64,000 bases of DNA from Rhodococcus pseudokoreensis (lineage in GTDB: Bacteria > Actinomycetota > Actinomycetes > Mycobacteriales > Mycobacteriaceae), in contig NZ_CP070619.1 in assembly GCF_017068395.1 (NCBI RefSeq), positions 620,001-684,000 of the forward strand. The letters run 5' to 3'. How positions within the stretch are numbered: the stretch's first letter is position 1; the number at the start of each line of letters is the position of its first letter. Shown here one piece after another: positions 25,397 through 32,923 of this stretch. The position numbers and the translations under genes were made by a program. The notes under the pieces are model-generated. The model was not told the origin of the DNA and made no database searches. It was given only the letters and a program-made list of their open reading frames with translations.

Positions 25397-26901
25397 TGAA
25401 AGCTCCGATCACGAAAACCCAGCGCGGTGACCACCTGCTCCGGGCCCGGCATGGCGAGGCCCGCCAGATCGCTCACCGTCCATGCCACCCGTAGCGCACG
25501 ATCGGCGCCTCGGGCCGTGATCAGCCCCTTGCGCAGCGCCCGCTCGACCGGCGCCAGCGCCGGGCGCGCCAGCCGGAACTTCTGCCGCAGGGCCGGGCCC
25601 GGCACCTCCGCGTTGGTGCGCCACCCGTAGTCGCTCCACCGCTCGCCTGCGGCGGCGCGCGCCTCGGCCACCCGCTGCCGGACGTCCTCGGTGCTCTCGC
25701 CGACGTCGTCGATGAACGCCCCGGTCGCGACGGCCTGCATCCGCACCCGCAGGTCCACGCGGTCCATCAGCGGTCCCGACAACTTGCCGAGATAGCGTCG
25801 CCGGGCGGTCGGCGCGCACACGCAGTCCGCCTCCCGCGGCGGCGCGCAGGGGCACGGATTGGCCGCGAGGATCAGCTGGAAACGCGCCGGGTAGCGGGCG
25901 ACCCCGTCCCGTCGCGCGATCCGCACCTCCCCGTCCTCGAGTGGGGTCCGCAGGGCCTCGAGTACCTTGGTTCCGATCTCGGCGCACTCGTCGAGGAACA
26001 GCACCCCGCGGTGGGCGCGACTGACCGCACCGGGTTTCGCGACACCGCTGCCGCCGCCGACGAGTGCACTCACCGACGCGGTGTGGTGGGGTGCAATGAA
26101 CGGCGGCACGTCGATGAGGGGGCGCTCGGGCGGCAGGAGTCCCGCCACCGAGTGGATTGCCGTCACCTCGAGCGACTCGCTCTCGGTGAGCGGCGGCAGA
26201 ACTCCCGGAAGACGTTGCGCCAGCATCGTCTTTCCGACGCCAGGTGGGCCGGTGAGCATGAGGTGGTGCGCTCCCGCCGCCGCCACCTCGATGGCCCAGC
26301 GGGCCTCCGTCTGACCGACCACCTCGCTCAGATCGGCGCGCACCGGCTGGGCGACCCACTGCGCCGGCTCGGGGTACTCGAGATCGCGCTCCTCCCGCAG
26401 CCACGCGATCGCCGCCCTCAGATCGTGTGCGCCGAGCACCTCGACACCGCCGACCAGCCCCGCCTCGGGCAGCGACTGCACCGGGACCACCACGGTCGCC
26501 CATCCCGCGTTCTTCGCCGCGAGCACCGCGGGCAGGATCCCGCGCACCGACCGGAGCCGGCCGTCGAGCGCCAGTTCGCCGAGCAGAACGGTCTCGCGCA
26601 GCCGCTGCCGCTTCACCTGTTTGGCCGCATCGAGCACGGCAGCGACGAGCGCGAGGTCGTAGACCGATCCGACCTTCGGCAGGGTCGCAGGCGACAACGC
26701 GAGGATCACCTTCGAATCCGGCCACTCCTCACCCGAATTCGCGACCGCGGCCCTGATCCGGTCGCGCGCCTCCGACAGCGCGGTGTCGGGCAGCCCGACC
26801 AGGTGTACTGCGGGGAGCCCCCGGCCGATGTCGGCCTCGATCTCGACCAACTGACCGTCGACCCCGGTCACCGCCACCGAATGCGCGCGGCCCAGCGCCA
26901 T
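25393..26901 (-). CDS. comM: YifB/ComM-type Mg-chelatase-like AAA+ helicase
   Basis: 502 residues. It has the N-terminal ChlI-like fold ('AHSVAVTGVDGQLVEIEADI'), Walker A 'GPPGVGKTMLAQRLP', Walker B 'GVLFLDECAEI' and the C-terminal Mg_chelatase domain. ComM proteins promote branch migration in natural transformation. The ATG at 26901 is chosen over the 742-residue frame because it gives the family start 'MALGRAHSVAV', and the yraN stop overlaps by one base (TGATG). Confidence 0.94.
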   Translation of the reverse strand: MALGRAHSVAVTGVDGQLVEIEADIGRGLPAVHLVGLPDTALSEARDRIRAAVANSGEEWPDSKVILALSPATLPKVGSVYDLALVAAVLDAAKQVKRQRLRETVLLGELALDGRLRSVRGILPAVLAAKNAGWATVVVPVQSLPEAGLVGGVEVLGAHDLRAAIAWLREERDLEYPEPAQWVAQPVRADLSEVVGQTEARWAIEVAAAGAHHLMLTGPPGVGKTMLAQRLPGVLPPLTESESLEVTAIHSVAGLLPPERPLIDVPPFIAPHHTASVSALVGGGSGVAKPGAVSRAHRGVLFLDECAEIGTKVLEALRTPLEDGEVRIARRDGVARYPARFQLILAANPCPCAPPREADCVCAPTARRRYLGKLSGPLMDRVDLRVRMQAVATGAFIDDVGESTEDVRQRVAEARAAAGERWSDYGWRTNAEVPGPALRQKFRLARPALAPVERALRKGLITARGADRALRVAWTVSDLAGLAMPGPEQVVTALGFRDRSFQ

Positions 26902-27257
26902 CAGAACGCATCCCGGACATGCTCGATCTGAGGTTGCGGTCCGTGCCCGATCATGATTGCGACGACGTCGAACCGCACCCGCGACCAGTGCCGGCTCGAC
27001 TCCCGCAACCATTCGACCGCCAGCAGGCGGATGCGTCGCTGTTTGGAGAACGTCACGGCCTCGGCGGGAGTGCCGTATCCCAGGCCGCGCCGCGTCTTCA
27101 CCTCGACGAAGACGAGCCAGTCCCCTTCCGCCGCAATGAGATCGACCTCGCCGTAGCGGGATCGCCAGTTGCGGTCGACGATCTCCATGCCCGCCTCGGT
27201 GAGATACCGGGCGGCCAGATCCTCTCCATGTGCACCCAGCGCGAGATTGTGCGCCAC
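26901..27257 (-). CDS. yraN: UPF0102 endonuclease-like protein YraN
   Basis: About 118 residues, a restriction-endonuclease-like fold. The motif 'GEVDLIAAEGDWLVFVEVKT' contains the D...E-x-K active-site triad. The GTG at 27257 has GGAGG five bases upstream and gives the usual start 'AHNLALGAHGEDLAARYL'; a GTG at 27269 is an alternative. First gene of yraN-comM-dprA. The reaction is unproven, but the context fits recombination of DNA. Confidence 0.92.
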   Translation of the reverse strand: MAHNLALGAHGEDLAARYLTEAGMEIVDRNWRSRYGEVDLIAAEGDWLVFVEVKTRRGLGYGTPAEAVTFSKQRRIRLLAVEWLRESSRHWSRVRFDVVAIMIGHGPQPQIEHVRDAF

Positions 27258-27369
27258 AGCAGCCTCCACCCCGTCCCGCGGCGGCCCACCGATGCGAACC
27301 GCGCCTCTCGCACCACCATGGCCGAACCGGATTCCGGACGACCCACGCGAACTGGGCGAACAGACTGGG

Positions 27370-27397
27370 TTGTGGATGGATCACGGGTTGTGGACAA
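27370..27397. promoter_or_regulatory. Two TTGTGGA elements 18 bp apart upstream of yraN-comM-dprA
   Basis: GGGTTGTGGA occurs at 27367-27376 and 27385-27394. The second extends to TTGTGGACAA, the complement of a consensus actinobacterial DnaA box (TTGTCCACA). They lie ~115-130 bp upstream of yraN. Chance occurrence is quite possible. Confidence 0.3.
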
Positions 27398-27466
27398 CTC
27401 GGCAGTCCGCGACGGCCGTGCGCGAGGAAACCCCAGGCCAGGGCTGTCAAGACGGTAGTCGAACGA

Positions 27467-28339
27467 TCAGCCGACAGCCGGCATCCAGCGGCGCGCGAGG
27501 GCCGCCACCCACTCGGCGGCCTCACCGGGATCCTCGGGTGGTGATTCGACGAGGACGAGTTCGTCGACGCCCGCGCCGACCAGGGCGTCGACATGGGACG
27601 GGTCCACTTCGCGCAGGGCAACGGCCAGGCGCAAGCCGGCGGGATCGCGCCCCGCGTCCCGGCACAGTGCGCGGATCGCTTCGATCCGTTCGGCGACGGC
27701 GTCGACGCCGTCCAGGTTGAACCCGTACCAGCCGTCGCCCCACGCCGCGACCCGGCGGAGCGCGGCGTCGCTGTTACCGCCGAGCACGACCGGAATCCGG
27801 CGATCGCGCACGGGTTTCGGGTTCACGCGAATCGAATCGAAGTGGACGAACTCGCCGTCGAACGTCGCGACGTCGTCACGCCACAGCGTGCGCATCGCGG
27901 CGACGTATTCGGCGGCGCGCTCGCCGCGGCGCTCGAACGGAATGCCGAGTGCAGCGAATTCTTCCCGGGACCAGCCGATGCCGACGCCGAGGATCAGCCG
28001 GCCACCGCTCATCACATCCAGCGTCGCCGCCTGCTTGGCCATGAGCACGGGATTGTGTTCGGGCAGCAGCACTATCCCGGTGGCGACGCCGATCGTGTGG
28101 GTGGCTGCGGCGGCGAAGCTCAGCCCGATCATCGGGTCGAGCCAATCCGCGACGGCGGGGACGGCGATCTTTCCGTCGTCCGCGTACGGATACCGCGACT
28201 CGGGCCGGTCCACCATCACGACGTGTTCGCCGGCCCACAGCGTCACGAATCCGCTGTTCTCCGCGGCCACCGCGACCGCGTCGATCACGGCGCGGCGAGC
28301 GCCGGTACCGATCCCGAGGGCGTGCAACCCGAGGCGCAT
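27467..28339 (-). CDS. LLM-class F420-dependent oxidoreductase
   Basis: 290 residues, a bacterial luciferase-like TIM barrel ('FVTLWAGEHVVMVDRPESRY', 'ILGVGIGWSREEFAALGIPF'). The family in F420-producing actinobacteria uses F420H2, often on xenobiotics, lipids or small molecules; the cofactor is inferred from close motif likeness. The substrate is unknown. It lies between yraN and a patatin-like gene, at the position of fdhD in M. tuberculosis. Confidence 0.85.
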   Translation of the reverse strand: MRLGLHALGIGTGARRAVIDAVAVAAENSGFVTLWAGEHVVMVDRPESRYPYADDGKIAVPAVADWLDPMIGLSFAAAATHTIGVATGIVLLPEHNPVLMAKQAATLDVMSGGRLILGVGIGWSREEFAALGIPFERRGERAAEYVAAMRTLWRDDVATFDGEFVHFDSIRVNPKPVRDRRIPVVLGGNSDAALRRVAAWGDGWYGFNLDGVDAVAERIEAIRALCRDAGRDPAGLRLAVALREVDPSHVDALVGAGVDELVLVESPPEDPGEAAEWVAALARRWMPAVG

Positions 28340-28489
28340 CGGCCGATCGTCTCACAGTTGCCCGGCCGAAGTGCCCGGTTCCGGGACGCACCTGTCCGCG
28401 CACGTCGAGGCTCCTGGCGTAGTGCTCCTCGAGCACCTCGAGGTGCGTCCAGCTCTCCAGGGCCGCCAGCTGACAACCCGTGACGGGGA

Positions 28490-28512
28490 AGGGCCGGTGC
28501 TGCACCGGCCCT
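28490..28512 (-). terminator. Hairpin terminator after the patatin-like gene
   Basis: A perfect 10-bp GC-rich stem (28490-28499 with 28503-28512) and 3-base loop starts 8 bp past the patatin stop and has no U-run. The 180-bp gap (28340-28519) holds no supported gene. Confidence 0.65.
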
Positions 28513-28519
28513 GTCGTCG

Positions 28520-29578
28520 TCAGCCGGGCTCGCCGTCCGAATCCGCCGGAGACGGGGCCGCCGTAGACGGAGTGGCCGTCGTCGCGGTGAGTCCGGCATC
28601 GTCGAGCGCACGCCCGGTGAGTACCCGGCCCAGTTCGATCATCTCGGCGGCGCGGTGGAAGTCGAGGCTGCGGCACGCGTTCCGCGGGACCCGGACGTGC
28701 ACGTCCGGTGGGTACGCGGCGAGCTGGTACCGGGCCAACGTCGCCTGCATCACGTCGAGCGAGCGGTTCATCACCGCGAACCGGCTGAACTTCGGGACGG
28801 CCACCGCGGTCCCCTCGACCACGGCCTGGTCAGCGATCACCTGGCCGTCCGGCTCCTCCGACGGATCCGGGTCGGTGTGCGCGGCACCGAACCGTCCGAC
28901 CACCGACCGCACGATGTCCAGGTCACGCAGCTGCGCGGCGCTGCGGCGGAAGCGGGCCATCCATTCGTCCACCGGCCGCGAGTCCGCGCTGACGTTCTCC
29001 GGGGCCGGGGAACGGCCGTCCCGATCCTCGGCGCCCAGGCTGATTCCGACGGTCAGGTCGGCGCTCACCGAGACGAGCGACGCCATCGGCAGCGGATCCA
29101 GCACCCCACCGTCGGCGAGGACCCTGCCGTTGAGCACATACGGCGTGATGACGCCGGGGATGGCGATCGACGCGCGGATCGCCGCGTCGACGGGGCCGCG
29201 CTGAAACCACACCGACCGGCCCGCAGCGAGATCGGTGGCCACGGCCGTGTACGGAATGGGTAGGTCTTCGATGCGGATCTCGCCGAGGATCTCCCGGACC
29301 CGGTGCAGGATCTTCTCGGCGTGGATGGCGCCGGGCGCGGACACCGACAGGTCGAGGAGCCGCACGACGTCCAGCTGGGTCAGACCGACCGCCCACCGGG
29401 TGAAGTCGTCGAGCTTCCCCGCGGCGTGGAGGCCACCGACGAGGGCGCCCATCGACGATCCTGCGACACCGACGATCTCGAATCCGCGCTCCTCGAGTAC
29501 CTGGATCGCGCCGATGTGGGCGTACCCGCGGGCGCCGCCACTGCCCAGAGCCAGCGCGACGCGCCTCGGTCCGGTCAT
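28520..29578 (-). CDS. Patatin-like phospholipase / esterase (RssA-type)
   Basis: 352 residues. The oxyanion loop 'GSGGARGYAHIGAI' (residues 12-25), nucleophile elbow GSSMG (Ser42) and catalytic Asp in DGG (Asp156) complete the Ser-Asp dyad. It should hydrolyse acyl-lipid or lysophospholipid esters in the cytoplasm or at the membrane. The C-terminal ~130 residues are less conserved, ending in an Ala/Thr/Pro/Ser-rich tail. ATG start at 29578. It ends in a hairpin terminator. Confidence 0.9.
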   Translation of the reverse strand: MTGPRRVALALGSGGARGYAHIGAIQVLEERGFEIVGVAGSSMGALVGGLHAAGKLDDFTRWAVGLTQLDVVRLLDLSVSAPGAIHAEKILHRVREILGEIRIEDLPIPYTAVATDLAAGRSVWFQRGPVDAAIRASIAIPGVITPYVLNGRVLADGGVLDPLPMASLVSVSADLTVGISLGAEDRDGRSPAPENVSADSRPVDEWMARFRRSAAQLRDLDIVRSVVGRFGAAHTDPDPSEEPDGQVIADQAVVEGTAVAVPKFSRFAVMNRSLDVMQATLARYQLAAYPPDVHVRVPRNACRSLDFHRAAEMIELGRVLTGRALDDAGLTATTATPSTAAPSPADSDGEPG

Positions 29579-29612
29579 CGGATGATCGTACGCGGCCGGG
29601 AAGGTCGGATCG

Positions 29613-29930
29613 TCAGGACAGACCGTTGTCCGGGAGCCGCAGGTCCGGCTTGTCGAGTTCCTCGATGTTCACGTCCTTGAACGTGATGACGCGGACGTAC
29701 TTCACGAACCGGGCGGGGCGGTACATGTCCCACACCCAGGCATCGGACATCCGCAGCTCGAAGTAGATCTCGCCGTCCGCGTTGTGCGGCAGCAACTCCA
29801 CCGAGTTGGCCAGATAGAACCGGCGCTCGGTCTCCACGACATAGGAGAACTGACCGACGATGTCCCGATACTCGCGGTAGAGCGACAGCTCCATCTCGGT
29901 TTCGTACTTCTCGAGATCCTCGGCACTCAT
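29613..29930 (-). CDS. DUF2469 protein (Rv2901c-like)
   Basis: 105 residues. It starts 'MSAEDLEKYETEMELSLYRE' and ends in a strand-rich region with 'VKYVRVITFKDVNIEELDKP', the fixed pattern of the actinobacterial DUF2469 family. Function unknown; strong conservation beside rnhB-lepB. ATG at 29930 with an AGGAGG-like site 14 bases upstream; it follows rnhB by 37 bp on the same strand. Confidence 0.9.
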   Translation of the reverse strand: MSAEDLEKYETEMELSLYREYRDIVGQFSYVVETERRFYLANSVELLPHNADGEIYFELRMSDAWVWDMYRPARFVKYVRVITFKDVNIEELDKPDLRLPDNGLS

Positions 29931-29967
29931 CGGTCTCGGAGTCCTCCTGCTCTGGTGTGAATTGTCA

Positions 29968-30648
29968 TCATCTCGCACTTCCGGAACTGTTATCCACTCG
30001 GTGTAGCAGCGCCGCGACATTCGACCACGATCGGCGGTGCTCCGGGCACGGTCCCAGCTCGTCGAGCGCCGCCAGGTGGGCGGGCGTGTTGTACCCCTTG
30101 TGGATCGCGAAACCGTAACCGGGGTGTGTGTCGTCCATCGCGACCATCACCCGGTCCCGCGACACCTTGGCCAGGACGCTCGCCGCCGCGATGCACGCCG
30201 CCGCGGCGTCGCCCCCGATCACCGGCAGCGACGGGGCCGGGAGCCCCGGGACGCGGAAGCCGTCGGTGAGAACGTAGCCGGGGGTCGTCGAGAGTCCCGC
30301 GACCGCACGCCGCATGCCCTCGATGTTGGCGACGTGGACCCCCATGCGGTCGACTTCCTCGGCCGGGAAGGACACGACGCTCCACGCCACTGCCAGGCGG
30401 GTGATGGCCGGGAACAGCTCTTCGCGCGTGCGTTCGGTGAGCTTCTTCGAATCGTCGAGCCGCGCCAGCGCCGGATACGGCTTCGGTGCGAGCACACAGG
30501 CCGCCACGACGAGCGGGCCCGCACACGCGCCCCGGCCGGCCTCGTCGACACCGGCCACCGGCCCGAGTCCGCTGCGGACCAGGGCCGACTCCATCGTCCG
30601 CAGACCGGACGACCTGCGAATGACGATGCGTGGAGGCCAGGAAGTCAC
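29968..30648 (-). CDS. rnhB: Ribonuclease HII
   Basis: 226 residues. It removes ribonucleotides from RNA:DNA hybrids. The active site is seen as '[20 protein letters not shown]' (Asp35-Glu36), '[14 protein letters not shown]' and '[12 protein letters not shown]' with the G-Y-x-x-H-K-GY motif. GTG start at 30648 overlaps the lepB stop by GTGA, so translation is coupled. Confidence 0.95.
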   Translation of the reverse strand: MTSWPPRIVIRRSSGLRTMESALVRSGLGPVAGVDEAGRGACAGPLVVAACVLAPKPYPALARLDDSKKLTERTREELFPAITRLAVAWSVVSFPAEEVDRMGVHVANIEGMRRAVAGLSTTPGYVLTDGFRVPGLPAPSLPVIGGDAAAACIAAASVLAKVSRDRVMVAMDDTHPGYGFAIHKGYNTPAHLAALDELGPCPEHRRSWSNVAALLHRVDNSSGSAR

Positions 30649-31454
30649 TTGCCCTGGATATCGGGTGAACTGATCGTGCCCATCCGCGACGGCGGCAACG
30701 CGATGAAGACTGCCTTGCCGATCACGTTGTCGAGCGGGATGGTGCCTTGCATGTCGTCGCCCACGTGGTACCGCGAGTCCGCGGAGTTGCTGCGGTTGTC
30801 GCCCATCATCCACAGATGACCCTCGGGGACGGTGACGGGACCGAAGCAGCGTGCCGACTTCAGCGCCGTGTCGCAGGTCTGTGAGCCTGGGACGAACGGG
30901 AAGTCCATGACGACGTAGGGCTCGTCGAGTGGTTTACCGTCCACCAGGATGCGCCCCTGGTCGTCACAGCATTCGACGGTCTGACCGCCGGTGGCGATCA
31001 CACGCTTGACGAGGTCGTTCTCGTCCGGCGGGACGAGTCCGACGAGGGAACCGACTTCCTGCGCACCGCGGATCACCACGTTGGAGGAACGGGTGGAGAC
31101 GAAATCCTGTGACCACGAGTCGGGGCCGCGGAACACGATGACGTCACCCGGTTTCGGATCACCGAAGCGGTAACCGATCTTCTCGACCACGATGCGGTCA
31201 CCGGTGCAGCCCGCGCACCCGTGCAGCGTCGGTTCCATCGATTCCGACGGAATGAGATAGACCCGCGCGACGAACGTCTGCAGCAGGAAACTCAGGACGA
31301 GCGCGACCAGAATCAGGATCGGCAACTCGCGGAGGAAGGAGCGGGGCTTCTTCTCGGGCTCCGCCGCACCGCCGTTCACCGCGGAGGTGGCGGCCGAATC
31401 GCCGGTGGTCTCGGATTCCGACGACAATGCCCGCTCCTTCGAAGAATCTGTCAC
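30645..31454 (-). CDS. lepB: Signal peptidase I
   Basis: 269 residues. A ~40-residue cytosolic N-terminus precedes one membrane anchor (about 44-63). The catalytic Ser72 is in '[11 protein letters not shown]', Lys150 is in '[12 protein letters not shown]', and '[17 protein letters not shown]' is box E. It releases exported proteins on the outer face of the membrane. GTG start at 31454; a hairpin lies just upstream between rplS and lepB. Confidence 0.96.
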   Translation of the reverse strand: MTDSSKERALSSESETTGDSAATSAVNGGAAEPEKKPRSFLRELPILILVALVLSFLLQTFVARVYLIPSESMEPTLHGCAGCTGDRIVVEKIGYRFGDPKPGDVIVFRGPDSWSQDFVSTRSSNVVIRGAQEVGSLVGLVPPDENDLVKRVIATGGQTVECCDDQGRILVDGKPLDEPYVVMDFPFVPGSQTCDTALKSARCFGPVTVPEGHLWMMGDNRSNSADSRYHVGDDMQGTIPLDNVIGKAVFIALPPSRMGTISSPDIQGK

Positions 31455-31465
31455 GAAATCAGATT

Positions 31466-31497
31466 AGCCCGGCACCGCGCGTACGCAGTGCCGGGCT
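31466..31497 (-). terminator. Hairpin between rplS and lepB
   Basis: A 10-bp stem (31466-31475 with 31488-31497) and 12-base loop starts 11 bp past the rplS stop. Its end is only 11 bp before the lepB start codon. It is followed by AATCTGATTT on the transcript, so it likely ends or attenuates the rplS message. Confidence 0.75.
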
Positions 31498-31508
31498 CAT
31501 CGGAAAGG

Positions 31509-31850
31509 TCAGCGCTTTTCCTTGATCTTGGCGGCCTTGCCACGCAGATCGCGGAGGTAGTACAGCTTGGCGCGACGGACGTCACCGCGGGTGACGACCT
31601 CGATCTGCGCCAGGTTGGGGCTGTGAACCGGGAAGGTGCGCTCGACGCCGACGCCGAAGGAGACCTTGCGGACGGTGAAGGTCTCGCGGACGCCACCGCC
31701 CTGACGGCGGATCACGACGCCCTTGAAGACCTGCACGCGCTCCTTGGAGCCTTCGATGACCTTGACGTGCACGTTGAGGGTGTCGCCGGGACGGAACTCG
31801 GGAATGTCGTCGCGGAGGGACTTCTTGTCCAGGAAATCGAGAGTGTTCAT
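31509..31850 (-). CDS. rplS: 50S ribosomal protein L19
   Basis: 113 residues, normal length. The core signatures are '[20 protein letters not shown]', '[20 protein letters not shown]' and '[18 protein letters not shown]'-like text. It lies at the 30S-50S bridge B8. ATG start at 31850. First gene of rplS-lepB-rnhB. Confidence 0.97.
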
Positions 31851-31944
31851 CGGTGTTCCATCCTTGCGTTTTCACAGGAGCAGAGGAACCGAGCGGCACC
31901 CGGACGTTCGGAGAACACCGGTGCTCGTCTGGTTCGTGCCCAGA

Positions 31945-32856
31945 TCAAGTACTGCTGCCTGGTCCAGGCAACCCGTCCATTGTGCCAGACGCCACCGGGT
32001 GAAGCGAAATCGGTGGTGGCGCCGCATGCACCACGTGGTCGAGTTCCACCTCGGCCGCCACCTTGGCATGTTCCGCGGCTTCCTTCACGTGCACCGCGCT
32101 GGGCGTCCCGGCGATGAAGTCCTGCACGAAGATCTTGGCCCGGATGACCGGCCGCCGCCACTTGCGCTCCCGTTCGAGTGCCCGCAGCATCCGCTTCGGC
32201 TTCGAGGTGTAGCGCCACCGTGCCCACGGCGCGCTCGGCCTGCTGAGCCGGAGCGCCCCGATCAGCAGGATCGGGAACACGAACAATCCGAGCAGTCCCG
32301 TCCAGATCTTCCCCTTGAGCAGCACCACCGCCGCGATGAGCAGATTGATCACCGACGACAGCGCGATCGCCACCCGCACCCAGGGATCCGGGGAATCCCG
32401 GAAGTCGGTGACATTGATCAATTCGAGTGGACGCAGACCGAGGAGCAGCAGACCGGTGACGCCGATCGCGACGAACACGGCATCGACCGACGTCCGGCCC
32501 TCGTCCGCCCAGTACACGTCTTGCAGGTAGAAGATCAGCGCGAACTCGTCCAGCACCAGAGCGGCGCCGATCCCGAAGAACGTGGCGAGGACGGCGCCGG
32601 TGGTCTGGGTGCCGTCCTCGTACACGGCGATGAGGGCGACACCGGACATGAGCATCGTCACGACGCCGAACACCACGTGGTGGACGTGGTGCCCGCCGGG
32701 TTTGACGTTGCCCGGCCACCACGAGACCTCGGCGCGGATCATCCGCACGCTCAACCGGATGAACAGGAATGCCGCGAGAAACCCGAGCAGGAAAAAGAGC
32801 AGAGGCAGGCGCCCGTGCCCGACGATTTCCCTATCCAGCCATTCGTACATCGGCAT
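31945..32856 (-). CDS. Polytopic membrane protein with HHVHH motif, function unknown
   Basis: 303 residues with about seven hydrophobic segments. Following the first segment, 'GNVKPGGHHVHHVVFGVVTM' presents four His residues next to a membrane face, suggesting metal or haem binding. 'LVLDEFALIFYLQDVYWADE' has an acidic cluster. The last ~90 residues are cytosolic, basic then acidic. No well-known domain is recognised. ATG start at 32856. It is flanked by rplS and tex. Confidence 0.72.
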   Translation of the reverse strand: MPMYEWLDREIVGHGRLPLLFFLLGFLAAFLFIRLSVRMIRAEVSWWPGNVKPGGHHVHHVVFGVVTMLMSGVALIAVYEDGTQTTGAVLATFFGIGAALVLDEFALIFYLQDVYWADEGRTSVDAVFVAIGVTGLLLLGLRPLELINVTDFRDSPDPWVRVAIALSSVINLLIAAVVLLKGKIWTGLLGLFVFPILLIGALRLSRPSAPWARWRYTSKPKRMLRALERERKWRRPVIRAKIFVQDFIAGTPSAVHVKEAAEHAKVAAEVELDHVVHAAPPPISLHPVASGTMDGLPGPGSST

Positions 32857-32923
32857 CCACTATCCCAGTAAAGAACTGGTCACTCCACGGGAAAGTGGCG
32901 GCTCGTGTCGGGATGGTGACCTC

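Noticed and set aside
28340..28500. Peptide-like stretch 'ALESWTHLEVLEEHYARSL' on the minus strand
   Set aside because: The frame runs through into the LLM gene without a stop and has no ribosome site; probably an accidental open frame or a remnant.
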